DNA of 64,000 bases from Bacteroidia bacterium (GTDB lineage Bacteria > Bacteroidota > Bacteroidia > Palsa-965), in NCBI GenBank assembly GCA_025454955.1, contig JALONL010000024.1, forward strand, positions 1 through 64,000, in the 5' to 3' direction. The notes beneath the pieces are model-generated. The model was not told where the DNA came from, did no database searches, and saw only the letters and a program-made list of their open reading frames with translations. A program made the translations under genes and the position numbers. Positions 46,079 through 53,452 of this stretch are shown here, piece after piece; the stretch's first letter is position 1; every line of letters starts with the position of its first letter.

Positions 46079-47413
46079 ATGAATCAGCAGCGAACGGTTG
46101 CCTTTCACACGCTGGGGTGCAAGCTCAATTTTTCGGAAACATCGGCTATCGGACGGCAGCTTCAGGAAGCCGGTTACCGCAAGGTGGAGTTTTCTGATGG
46201 GGCCGATGTATATGTAATCAATACCTGTTCGGTCACAGAAAGTGCCGACAAGGAATGCCGCAAAATTGTGCGCGATGCACTGAGCGTGTCGCCTGATGCA
46301 GTGGTGGCCGTTATTGGCTGCTATGCCCAGCTCAAGCCGCAGGAAATTGCCTCCATCGAAGGCGTGGACCTGGTGCTGGGTGCTACCGAAAAATTCCGCC
46401 TCGCAGCTTACCTCGACGATTTGCACAAACGCGAACACGCCGATGTACACGCCTGCGAAATTGAAGATGCCAATTTCTTTGTCGATGCCTGGTCGTTTGG
46501 CGACCGCACCCGTGCTTTTCTGAAAGTGCAGGACGGCTGCGATTATACCTGTGCCTTTTGCACCATTCCCCTGGCCCGTGGCCGCAGCCGCAGCGATACC
46601 ATCGAAAATGTGCTCAAAAACGCCCGCCACATTGCCTCGCTTGGCGTTAAAGAAGTAGTGCTCACCGGTGTTAACCTCGGCGATTTTGGCAAAGGCAACG
46701 GCGGCGGCAAACGGCGCGATGAAACTTTCTTCGAACTGGCGCAGGCATTAGACGAGGTGGAAGGCATCGAACGTTTCCGCATCTCGTCTATCGAACCCAA
46801 TTTGCTGAGCGAAGAAATTATCCGCTTTGTGGCACAGTCGAAACGCTTTGTGCCGCATTTCCATATTCCGCTGCAATCGGGTTCCGACAAAATTCTCAAA
46901 CTCATGCGCCGCCGCTACCTGCGTGCGCTGTATGCCGAACGGGTAAGCATTATACGCGAATGTATGCCGCACGCCTGCATTGGTGTGGATGTAATTACCG
47001 GCTTTCCCGGCGAAACGGAAGAGGAGTTTCTCGAAACCTATCAGTTCCTCAACGAACTCGATATTTCGTACCTCCACGTATTCACCTACTCCGAGCGCGC
47101 CAATACCGATGCACTCGACATGCCCGGCACCGTGCCTGTGCACGAACGCCGCCGCCGCACCAAAATGCTGCGCATACTCTCGGCCAAAAAACTCCGCGCA
47201 TTTTATACCCAACACGAAGGCAGCACACGCCCGGTACTTTTTGAACACGAAAACCGCGACGGTTTCATGTTTGGCTATACCGACAATTACGTGAAAGTAA
47301 AAATGCCCTGGAGCCAAACCCTCGCCAACACGCTTCAGGAAGTAGTAATAGGCAAGGCCGGCGACGATGCTTTTGTAAACGCCACACTGGCACAAACCCA
47401 ACTCGTATCCTGA
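46079..47413 (+). CDS. mtaB: tRNA ms2t6A37 methylthiotransferase
   Basis: 444 residues, start at MNQQRT. An open frame continues 36 codons upstream, but it crosses the promoter. Radical-SAM methylthiotransferase: the N-terminal MTTase domain has Cys at LGCKLN, NTCSVT and IGCYAQ, the radical-SAM CxxxCxxC appears as CDYTCAFC, and the C-terminal TRAM region ends in a TDNYVKVKM strand. It adds a methylthio group to t6A37 in tRNAs reading ANN codons. lgt follows after 47 nt. Confidence 0.95.
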   Translation: MNQQRTVAFHTLGCKLNFSETSAIGRQLQEAGYRKVEFSDGADVYVINTCSVTESADKECRKIVRDALSVSPDAVVAVIGCYAQLKPQEIASIEGVDLVLGATEKFRLAAYLDDLHKREHADVHACEIEDANFFVDAWSFGDRTRAFLKVQDGCDYTCAFCTIPLARGRSRSDTIENVLKNARHIASLGVKEVVLTGVNLGDFGKGNGGGKRRDETFFELAQALDEVEGIERFRISSIEPNLLSEEIIRFVAQSKRFVPHFHIPLQSGSDKILKLMRRRYLRALYAERVSIIRECMPHACIGVDVITGFPGETEEEFLETYQFLNELDISYLHVFTYSERANTDALDMPGTVPVHERRRRTKMLRILSAKKLRAFYTQHEGSTRPVLFEHENRDGFMFGYTDNYVKVKMPWSQTLANTLQEVVIGKAGDDAFVNATLAQTQLVS

Positions 47414-47460
47414 TGCAGTAAGCGCATTTGTAACCGCCACTGTTTCTGCAATTAGATTTT

Positions 47461-48708
47461 ATGTACGCAACCATTTACCACGCCGTTTACGACCTCTTTG
47501 GTGTTCAGCTTCCGGGATTAATGCTGGTGCAGAGTTTTGGCTTCTTTGTGGCCATTGCCTTTCTGGCCTGCGCATTCGTGTTTGCCCGCGAACTCAACCG
47601 CCGCGAAAACAAAGTGCTCACCGTGCGCAAACACCGCAAAACCGAAATCGGTAAAAAGCCCGGCTGGGGCGATGTGTTTGGCACCGCACTTTTTGGCTTT
47701 CTGCTCGGCTTTAAGTTTATGGGCATGAGCGGCGAAGTACCCGAAGATTTCGAGCCGCAGCGATTTATGTTTTCGCTCGAAGGAAGCTGGCTCATGGGCA
47801 TACTCATGGCCGCTTTGTTTGGCGGCATACACTGGCGGCTGCTCAACCGCAAAACCCTGCCCGAACCCAAAACAATTACCGAAGCCGTGCGCCCCTCAGA
47901 GCATGTGGCCAACATGACGCTTATTGCCGGTTTGTTTGGCTTCCTCGGTGCCAAGCTGTTTCACATACTCGAAAATATTCCCTCGTTTATGGGCGAAAAC
48001 GGCGGCGATCGACTTTCCGAAACACTCTTTTCGTTTTCCGGCCTTACCATGTATGGCGGGTTGATACTGGGCAGCGTGTCGGTGCTGGTGTATGCGCGCC
48101 GGTTTAAAATGCGTTTGCTGCATGTAATGGATGCCTGCGCTCCGGGACTCATGCTTGCTTACGGCATTGGCCGCATTGGCTGTCATATATCGGGCGACGG
48201 CGACTGGGGCATTGTAAACACCGCACCCATGCCCGGCTGGCTCAGCTTTTTGCCCGAATGGATGTGGGCCTACGATTATCCGAACAATGTAAACCAGGTA
48301 TGCAACCCCTGGCCCGGCTACGACCCGCACTACGCCGAAACACTTTGCAATTTCAGCGATACGCCGCACCTTGTGCTGCCGGTTTTTCCTACGCCGCTTT
48401 ACGAAGCCATTATCTGCATCTCGCTGTTTTTTGTGCTGTGGAAAATCCGCAAAAAATTTGCCGTGCCCGGTTTGCTGTTCAGCATTTACCTCATGTTTAA
48501 CGGTACCGAACGTTTCTTCATCGAACTCATCCGCCAGAACGAAATACTTTTCCACCTCGGCGGCTGGGGCGTTACACAGGCCGAGTTAATTGCCTTCTGC
48601 CTGCTGCTGGTGGGTGTGGCCGGAGTGTGGTGGACACGCAAACGTTTTGCCACACAACCCGAAGAAGCCGCACCCGTTGACGAAGCCCCCGAAACACCCG
48701 CCGCATGA
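47461..48708 (+). CDS. lgt: Prolipoprotein diacylglyceryl transferase
   Basis: 415 residues, much longer than the ~290 of E. coli, with extra cytoplasmic and periplasmic insertions (for example the YDYPNNVNQVCNPWPG region and a Pro/Glu/Ala-rich tail). The signature GRIGCHISGDGDWG, the TMYGGLILG block and a late FNGTERFFIE are present, along with about seven transmembrane segments. It transfers diacylglycerol to the lipobox cysteine, serving the many lipoproteins seen in this window. The stop overlaps the next ATG by 4 nt. Confidence 0.93.
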   Translation: MYATIYHAVYDLFGVQLPGLMLVQSFGFFVAIAFLACAFVFARELNRRENKVLTVRKHRKTEIGKKPGWGDVFGTALFGFLLGFKFMGMSGEVPEDFEPQRFMFSLEGSWLMGILMAALFGGIHWRLLNRKTLPEPKTITEAVRPSEHVANMTLIAGLFGFLGAKLFHILENIPSFMGENGGDRLSETLFSFSGLTMYGGLILGSVSVLVYARRFKMRLLHVMDACAPGLMLAYGIGRIGCHISGDGDWGIVNTAPMPGWLSFLPEWMWAYDYPNNVNQVCNPWPGYDPHYAETLCNFSDTPHLVLPVFPTPLYEAIICISLFFVLWKIRKKFAVPGLLFSIYLMFNGTERFFIELIRQNEILFHLGGWGVTQAELIAFCLLLVGVAGVWWTRKRFATQPEEAAPVDEAPETPAA

Positions 48709-49523
48709 ACACGCTGAACAGCGCACAGTTAGCCGATTTATGCGCCACAGTGCAAACCATAAGTATGCGTGTGGGCGAATTTATCCGCAGCCAGCGCGAG
48801 GTGTTTAAGCCCGGCGATGTGGAAGAAAAAAGCCACAACAACTTAGTGAGCTACGTGGACAAAACCGCCGAGCAGATGTTTGTGGATGCACTTGCCCCGC
48901 TGCTGCCCGAAGCCGGTTTTATTACCGAAGAAGACGACCAGCGCGCCACCGGCACACATTACAACTGGATCATCGACCCGCTCGACGGCACCACCAATTT
49001 TGTACACGGCGTACCCTGCTACGCCACCAGCGTGGCACTGGCCGAAAACGGTGTGCCGGTGCTGGGCGTGATTTACGAAATTGGTCAGGACGAATGCTTT
49101 TACGGCTGGCGCAATGGCGGCTGCTGGTGCAACGGCAAACGCGTACACATAGCACAAACCCGCGAACTCCGCCGCGCATTGCTGGGCACCGGATTTCCGT
49201 ACTACGATCACGGCCTGCTTAAACCCTATCTCGCACTTTTCGAAGACCTGCTGCAAAATTCCACCGGCCTGCGCCGTCCCGGCTCGGCGGCTACGGATAT
49301 GGCTTACGTGGCCTGCGGAAGATTTGATGCGTTTTACGAATACGGTTTGCACAGTTGGGATGTAGCCGCAGGAATTATTCTCATCGAAGAAGCCGGCGGC
49401 GTGGTTACCGATTTTGAAGGAAAACCCAATCCGCTCTCCGGCAGCCGTATTGTGTGCGGAACTCCCGGCGTACACGCAGAACTGCTCGAAAAAATAAAAC
49501 ACTATTTTCCGCCCGGACACTGA
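48705..49523 (+). CDS. Inositol-monophosphatase-family phosphatase
   Basis: 272 residues. Metal-site motifs: EE in FITEEDDQ, WIIDPLDGTTNFVHG, and the C-terminal SWDVAAGIILIEEAGG. Substrates in this family include inositol-1-phosphate, 3'-phosphoadenosine-5'-phosphate and sugar phosphates; the exact one cannot be told. ATGA overlap with lgt shows coupling. Confidence 0.92.
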   Translation: MNTLNSAQLADLCATVQTISMRVGEFIRSQREVFKPGDVEEKSHNNLVSYVDKTAEQMFVDALAPLLPEAGFITEEDDQRATGTHYNWIIDPLDGTTNFVHGVPCYATSVALAENGVPVLGVIYEIGQDECFYGWRNGGCWCNGKRVHIAQTRELRRALLGTGFPYYDHGLLKPYLALFEDLLQNSTGLRRPGSAATDMAYVACGRFDAFYEYGLHSWDVAAGIILIEEAGGVVTDFEGKPNPLSGSRIVCGTPGVHAELLEKIKHYFPPGH

Positions 49524-49583
49524 GAATAATCAGTATACCGCTGCAATCACACATTCATCTATTTCTCAAATTTGTACACACGT

Positions 49584-50354
49584 ATGACACTTCTTCGCCT
49601 CCACCGTCCGCTGGCATTTATCGACCTTGAAACCACGGGACTAAGCGTAGCTGCCGACCGGATTGTGGAAATTGCCATTCTCCGCCTCATGCCCAACGGC
49701 GACCGCGACATGAAGAGCATGCGCATCAATCCGGGCATTCCCATTCCCAACGACAGCACAGTCATACACGGCATTACCGATGACGATGTGGCAAACTCGC
49801 CCTCTTTCCGCGAGGTAGCCAAACAACTTGCCGCCTTCCTCGACGGCTGCGACCTGGCCGGCTACAACTCCAACAAATTCGACATTCCGCTGCTGGCCGA
49901 AGAATTTCTCCGCGCCGAAGTAGAGTTTGAAGTAGCCAACCGCCGGCTGGTGGATGTACAAAACATTTTCCACCGCATGGAACAGCGCACGCTGGCCGCC
50001 GCCTATCAGTTCTACTGTGGCAAACCCCTCGAAAATGCACACGCCGCCTCGGCCGACATCACTGCCACCTGGGAAATTCTCGAAGCCCAGCTCGACCGCT
50101 ACCCCGAACTCAAACGCGACACCGAATTCCTCGCCGACTTCTCCTCCCGCACCAACAATGTAGATCTGGCCGGCCGCATTGTACGCAATGCCAAAGGCGT
50201 GGAAGTATTCAACTTCGGCAAACACAACGGCAAACCGGTAACCGAAGTATTCGAGAAAGAACCTTCGTACTACAACTGGATGATGGATGGCGATTTTCCG
50301 CTTTATACCAAAAAGGTAATAACGCAAATCAGGCTGAAGATGAAAACCAAATAA
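49584..50354 (+). CDS. DEDDh 3'-5' exonuclease
   Basis: 256 residues from the ATG; the frame opens four codons earlier at a TTG. DnaQ-like motifs: FIDLETTGL (ExoI), an internal GYNSNKFDIPLL (ExoII) and HAASADITAT (ExoIII with the His of DEDDh). The C-terminal ~70 residues form an extra domain (VFNFGKHNGKPVTEVF...YYNWMMDGDF) also seen on other Bacteroidota exonucleases. It could proofread or trim RNA/DNA; it is not obviously polymerase-linked here. A terminator lies about 110 nt downstream. Confidence 0.9.
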   Translation: MTLLRLHRPLAFIDLETTGLSVAADRIVEIAILRLMPNGDRDMKSMRINPGIPIPNDSTVIHGITDDDVANSPSFREVAKQLAAFLDGCDLAGYNSNKFDIPLLAEEFLRAEVEFEVANRRLVDVQNIFHRMEQRTLAAAYQFYCGKPLENAHAASADITATWEILEAQLDRYPELKRDTEFLADFSSRTNNVDLAGRIVRNAKGVEVFNFGKHNGKPVTEVFEKEPSYYNWMMDGDFPLYTKKVITQIRLKMKTK

Positions 50355-50461
50355 AAAGTATGTATTCAATTACAGAAATATCACCCCAAAAATTTCATCG
50401 TATCCCAATACCCGATTACGATATTTTCAGGAAAGGGTATTTCATTAATTCATTTCTTTTT

Positions 50462-50500
50462 AAAAAGCCATTGATGTTGAAAAACATGAATGGCTTTTTT
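50462..50500 (+). terminator. Terminator of the lgt / phosphatase / exonuclease run
   Basis: A 16-bp stem (50462-50477 with 50484-50499), one mismatch, 6-nt loop. The right arm ends in TTTTTT on the plus strand. It lies about 110 nt past the exonuclease stop. Confidence 0.85.
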
Positions 50501-50541
50501 GTTTACCCCCCCCTTCGGCTCCGCTCAGGGGGACGGTAAAC
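50501..50541. repeat. Left border hairpin of the 29/30-bp array
   Basis: GTTTACC (50501-50507) pairs with GGTAAAC (50535-50541) and a C-run pairs with a G-run (50528-50532). The loop contains TTCGGCTCCGCTCA (50514-50527), which recurs inverted at 50956-50969 on the other side of the array. Confidence 0.7.
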
Positions 50542-50550
50542 AATGTAGAA

Positions 50551-50866
50551 TTAACATGGGGACAGGAAGCATTATACGAGTTACATGGGAAACAGAAAGC
50601 ATTATACTAGCTACTTGGGGACAGAAAGCATTATACAAGTTACATGGGAAACAGAAAGCATTATACGAGCTACTTGGGGACAGAAAGCATTGTACGAGTT
50701 ACTTGGGGACAGAAAGCATGTACGAGTTACTCGGGGACAGAAAGCATTATACAAGTTAAATGGGAAACAGAAAGCATTATACAAGTTACATGGGAAACAG
50801 AAAGCATTATACAAGTTACATGGGAAACAGAAAGCATTATACGAGTTACATAGGAAACAGGAAACA
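50551..50866. repeat. Tandem array of 29/30-bp units
   Basis: About ten full units and a partial one. Two types occur: a 30-bp unit with GGGAAACAG and a 29-bp unit with GGGGACAG, each continued by AAAGCATTATAC and AAGTTACAT or GAGCTACTT variants. The types are interspersed. There are no unique spacers, so it is not CRISPR. The 29-bp units break any frame. The rest of the 648-bp gap 50355-51002 holds the terminator and two border hairpins; no gene is seen. Confidence 0.92.
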
Positions 50867-50943
50867 CACTAACAATCAAATAAAATAACGATTACACCCA
50901 AAAAACATAAACAGATTGAATCCATAGAAAAAAAACGACAACA

Positions 50944-50979
50944 CCCCCGTCAGGGTGAGCGGAGCCGAACCCTGCGGGG
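50944..50979. repeat. Right border hairpin of the 29/30-bp array
   Basis: CAGGGT (50951-50956) pairs with ACCCTG (50969-50974), enclosing GAGCGGAGCCGA. The 14-nt TGAGCGGAGCCGAA (50956-50969) is the exact reverse complement of the loop sequence of the left border. Confidence 0.7.
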
Positions 50980-51002
50980 CATACGACTAATCAAAACTCA
51001 AT

Positions 51003-51482
51003 ATGAAAACACCATCAAAAAACAATTTCGGCAAAACTCACCCCTGGGATCTTCTCCTCGGTTTTGCAGCCATCATTCTCCTTCTCTGGGCACCCGCGAA
51101 ATGTATGCCCAACCAATACGAAGAACGAATTGCCAATGGCGACACCGAAACCAAAAACACCACCGCCCCACCACCGGTGGCTGCAAACAAAGCACCCGTA
51201 AACAGCAAAGGCAAAGCATTGTTCAGAGCCAATTGCTCATCGTGCCATTATGCTTCCGAAAAAATTGGTACCGGCCCCGGGCTTAAAGGTGTGCTGGGGC
51301 GCATTCCGGGTGGCGAGTGGAAATATAATTGGGTGCGCAACTCGGCGGCGCTCACGGCTACAGGCGATGCATATTCCGTGCAACTGAAAGCAAAATGGAA
51401 TAATGCGGCAATGACTGCGTTTCCGGCATTGTCCAATGAAGATATTGATGCTATCTTAGAGTACGCCGATGCGGGCGAATAA
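51003..51482 (+). CDS. Small c-type cytochrome, paralogue 1 of 4
   Basis: 159 residues. N-terminal membrane helix (about 15-32), then a short YEERIANGDTE linker shared with paralogues 2 and 3. The class I cytochrome c domain has CSSCH and a family-specific block IPGGEWKYNWVRNSA...GDAY. The axial Met is not obvious in the usual place, although an AAMTAFPALSNEDID segment near the end supplies a candidate Met. The next gene starts 5 nt on. Periplasmic electron carrier inferred. Confidence 0.85.
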   Translation: MKTPSKNNFGKTHPWDLLLGFAAIILLLWAPAKCMPNQYEERIANGDTETKNTTAPPPVAANKAPVNSKGKALFRANCSSCHYASEKIGTGPGLKGVLGRIPGGEWKYNWVRNSAALTATGDAYSVQLKAKWNNAAMTAFPALSNEDIDAILEYADAGE

Positions 51483-51487
51483 GACAG

Positions 51488-51931
51488 GTGAAAAATCTTT
51501 TTCTGATGTTGTGGTTAATTGGGTTATGCGGATGTTTCAGACATCAGCATGAGGAACGTATTACCATGGGTGATACCGCCGAACCTGCCGCATCTGTTGA
51601 TACTGTTTCCGGTGAAAATGCAGAAACAAATGCGATCAGGCCCGATTCCGAAGTCAAAGTATTGTTTGATGCAAAATGCAGAAGTTGTCATCGGAATATG
51701 AAAATAATGGGAACAACAGCTACCATCACAGGTGTGTATGACCGTATTCCGGGAGGCGACTGGAAATACCATTGGTTCAGAAACCCCGATTCGATGGTGG
51801 CTGCGGGCGATGCGTATTCCAGAAAAGTAAAAGCTGATTGGGGAAACACACCGCACCCGGCATTTCCTGAACTAAGCCGCAGGGAAATTGATTTACTTTT
51901 AGATTACATCTCAACCGTTTCATGCAAGTGA
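51488..51931 (+). CDS. Small lipoprotein cytochrome c, paralogue 2 of 4
   Basis: 147 residues, GTG start 5 nt after paralogue 1. Lipobox GLCGC followed by FRHQHEERI. Haem motif CRSCH and block IPGGDWKYHWFRNPDSMVAAGDAYS. The late motif reads PHPAFPELSRREID, where the Met of paralogue 1 (AAMTAFP) is replaced by Pro-His, so the sixth haem ligand may differ. A 73-nt stretch is nearly identical to paralogue 3. Confidence 0.83.
   Translation: MKNLFLMLWLIGLCGCFRHQHEERITMGDTAEPAASVDTVSGENAETNAIRPDSEVKVLFDAKCRSCHRNMKIMGTTATITGVYDRIPGGDWKYHWFRNPDSMVAAGDAYSRKVKADWGNTPHPAFPELSRREIDLLLDYISTVSCK
51740..51812 (+). repeat. 73-nt near-identical segment shared with 52252-52324
   Basis: The two segments differ at one position (a silent C/T) and encode the PGGDWKYHWFRNPDSMVAAGD block. 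The flanking parts of the two genes are much more diverged. Confidence 0.85.
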
Positions 51932-52002
51932 TTGCATTTAATTCCTGTTCCCCGCAAACAGAGGCGAAACCGATTATTCTGAAAAACGATTAACCCTACA
52001 GG

Positions 52003-52443
52003 ATGAAAAATTGGATATTATACCTCATGTTGTTTTTTACAGGTGGATGCTTCAGACATCAGCATGAAGAGCGCATTGCAAATGAGGATGCAGTGTCCGA
52101 TCAGCAACCCATAATCTGCACTGATGTTTCAGCTAAAGCAAAGAGATTCCGGTTTGATTCGGCCACGGTGGCGTTGTTTGAAAAAAGTTGCCTGAGTTGC
52201 CACGAATCGCCCGGTTCAAATGCAACCTGTAAGCGGATGCCAGGTGTGCTTGACCGTATTCCGGGAGGCGACTGGAAATACCATTGGTTCAGAAACCCTG
52301 ATTCGATGGTGGCTGCGGGCGATGGTTATTCCAAAAAAATAAAAGCAGAATGGGGAAACATACCGCACCCGGCATTTCCTGAGTTGACGCGTGAAGAAAT
52401 TGATTTACTTTTAGAATACATTTCAGAAACCGACCGACGATGA
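52003..52443 (+). CDS. Small lipoprotein cytochrome c, paralogue 3 of 4
   Basis: 146 residues. Lipobox TGGC followed by the same FRHQHEERIANED linker as paralogue 2. Haem motif CLSCH, then PGGDWKYHWFRNPDSMVAAGDGYS and PHPAFPELTREEID, again without the Met of paralogues 1 and 4. The stop overlaps the ATG of paralogue 4 by 4 nt. Confidence 0.83.
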   Translation: MKNWILYLMLFFTGGCFRHQHEERIANEDAVSDQQPIICTDVSAKAKRFRFDSATVALFEKSCLSCHESPGSNATCKRMPGVLDRIPGGDWKYHWFRNPDSMVAAGDGYSKKIKAEWGNIPHPAFPELTREEIDLLLEYISETDRR

Positions 52444-52808
52444 AATTTATCCGCATGGCATTTCCCATTGTGGCCGTAGTGGTGTTGCTAAGCTCGTTTT
52501 CGCACCAATCGGCACTTACCGAACGCGAACTGGCAGGCAAAAAACTCTTCCGCAAATGCGCGGTTTGTCACCGCACAGATGATAAGCCCAAGAAAGGGCC
52601 CGGACTGAAAGGAGCCACGCAGCGCATGCCCGGCGGCGACTGGCGTTACCGCTTTGTGCGCAATGCGTCGGAAGTAATTGCAAGCGGCGATGCCTATGCC
52701 ACACGTTTGTTTGTGGAATACAAGCGCGAAACCATGACCGCTTTTCCCAAACTCACCAACGATGAAATTGACATGATTTTCGAATACATCGACGCGGTAA
52801 ACCGTTAA
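52440..52808 (+). CDS. Small soluble cytochrome c, paralogue 4 of 4
   Basis: 122 residues with a cleavable-looking signal segment (about 5-22) and no lipobox. Haem motif CAVCH, KKGPGLKG, MPGGDWRYRFVRNASEVIASGDAY and ETMTAFPKLTNDEID, which carries the Met candidate for haem ligation. Coupled to paralogue 3. G+C is higher than in paralogues 2 and 3, suggesting it is the older copy. Confidence 0.87.
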   Translation: MKFIRMAFPIVAVVVLLSSFSHQSALTERELAGKKLFRKCAVCHRTDDKPKKGPGLKGATQRMPGGDWRYRFVRNASEVIASGDAYATRLFVEYKRETMTAFPKLTNDEIDMIFEYIDAVNR

Positions 52809-52838
52809 CGCTTACACCACACAAACTCATACACCTCT

Positions 52839-53450
52839 ATGAAAATCATCTGCATTGGCCGCAATTATGCCGAACATGCAAAGGAAATGAACAGCCCCGT
52901 GCCCACCGAACCGGTGGTGTTTCTCAAACCCGACACGGCATTGCTGCGCGAAAATGCGCCGTTTTATTACCCCGATTTTACCAGCGACCTTCACCACGAA
53001 GTGGAATTGGTGCTTAAAATTTCGAAAGCAGGAAAACATATTCAGCCCGAATTTGCCAACCGGTATTACGAAGAAATAGGGATTGGAATTGACTTTACGG
53101 CGCGCGATATTCAGATGCAGTGCAAGGCCAAAGGTTTGCCGTGGGAAAAAGCAAAAGCATTCGACCACTCGGCTCCGGTGGGGAATTTTGTACACAAATC
53201 ATCGCTGGGCGATTTGAATAATATCGGTTTTCATCTCGAAATAAACGGGCAAAAGGTGCAGCAGGGCAATACCAAAGATTTGCTGTTTAATTTCGATGTG
53301 CTGGTGGCGCATGTGTCGCAATACTTCACGCTCAAAACCGGCGATCTTATTTTTACCGGAACGCCCGAAGGTGTGGGCCCGGTAAAACGTGGCGATAAAC
53401 TTGCCGCATTTATCGGAAAAGAAGAAATGCTCCATTTTGAAATTCGCTGA
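52839..53450 (+). CDS. Fumarylacetoacetate-hydrolase-family enzyme
   Basis: 203 residues, the short FAHD1/YcgM-like form. KIICIGRNYAEHAKEM opens the fold. Metal ligands sit in HHEVELVLKI, and the GIGIDFTARDIQ and FTGTPEGVGP blocks follow. Members are acylpyruvate hydrolases or oxaloacetate decarboxylases; which applies is not determinable. The next gene begins 2 nt after its stop. Confidence 0.92.
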   Translation: MKIICIGRNYAEHAKEMNSPVPTEPVVFLKPDTALLRENAPFYYPDFTSDLHHEVELVLKISKAGKHIQPEFANRYYEEIGIGIDFTARDIQMQCKAKGLPWEKAKAFDHSAPVGNFVHKSSLGDLNNIGFHLEINGQKVQQGNTKDLLFNFDVLVAHVSQYFTLKTGDLIFTGTPEGVGPVKRGDKLAAFIGKEEMLHFEIR

Positions 53451-53452
53451 GC

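Noticed and set aside
50490..50872. The 29/30-bp array as a CRISPR array or a coding repeat
   Set aside because: Units follow each other without unique spacers and no cas genes are present. The mix of 29- and 30-bp units breaks any reading frame.
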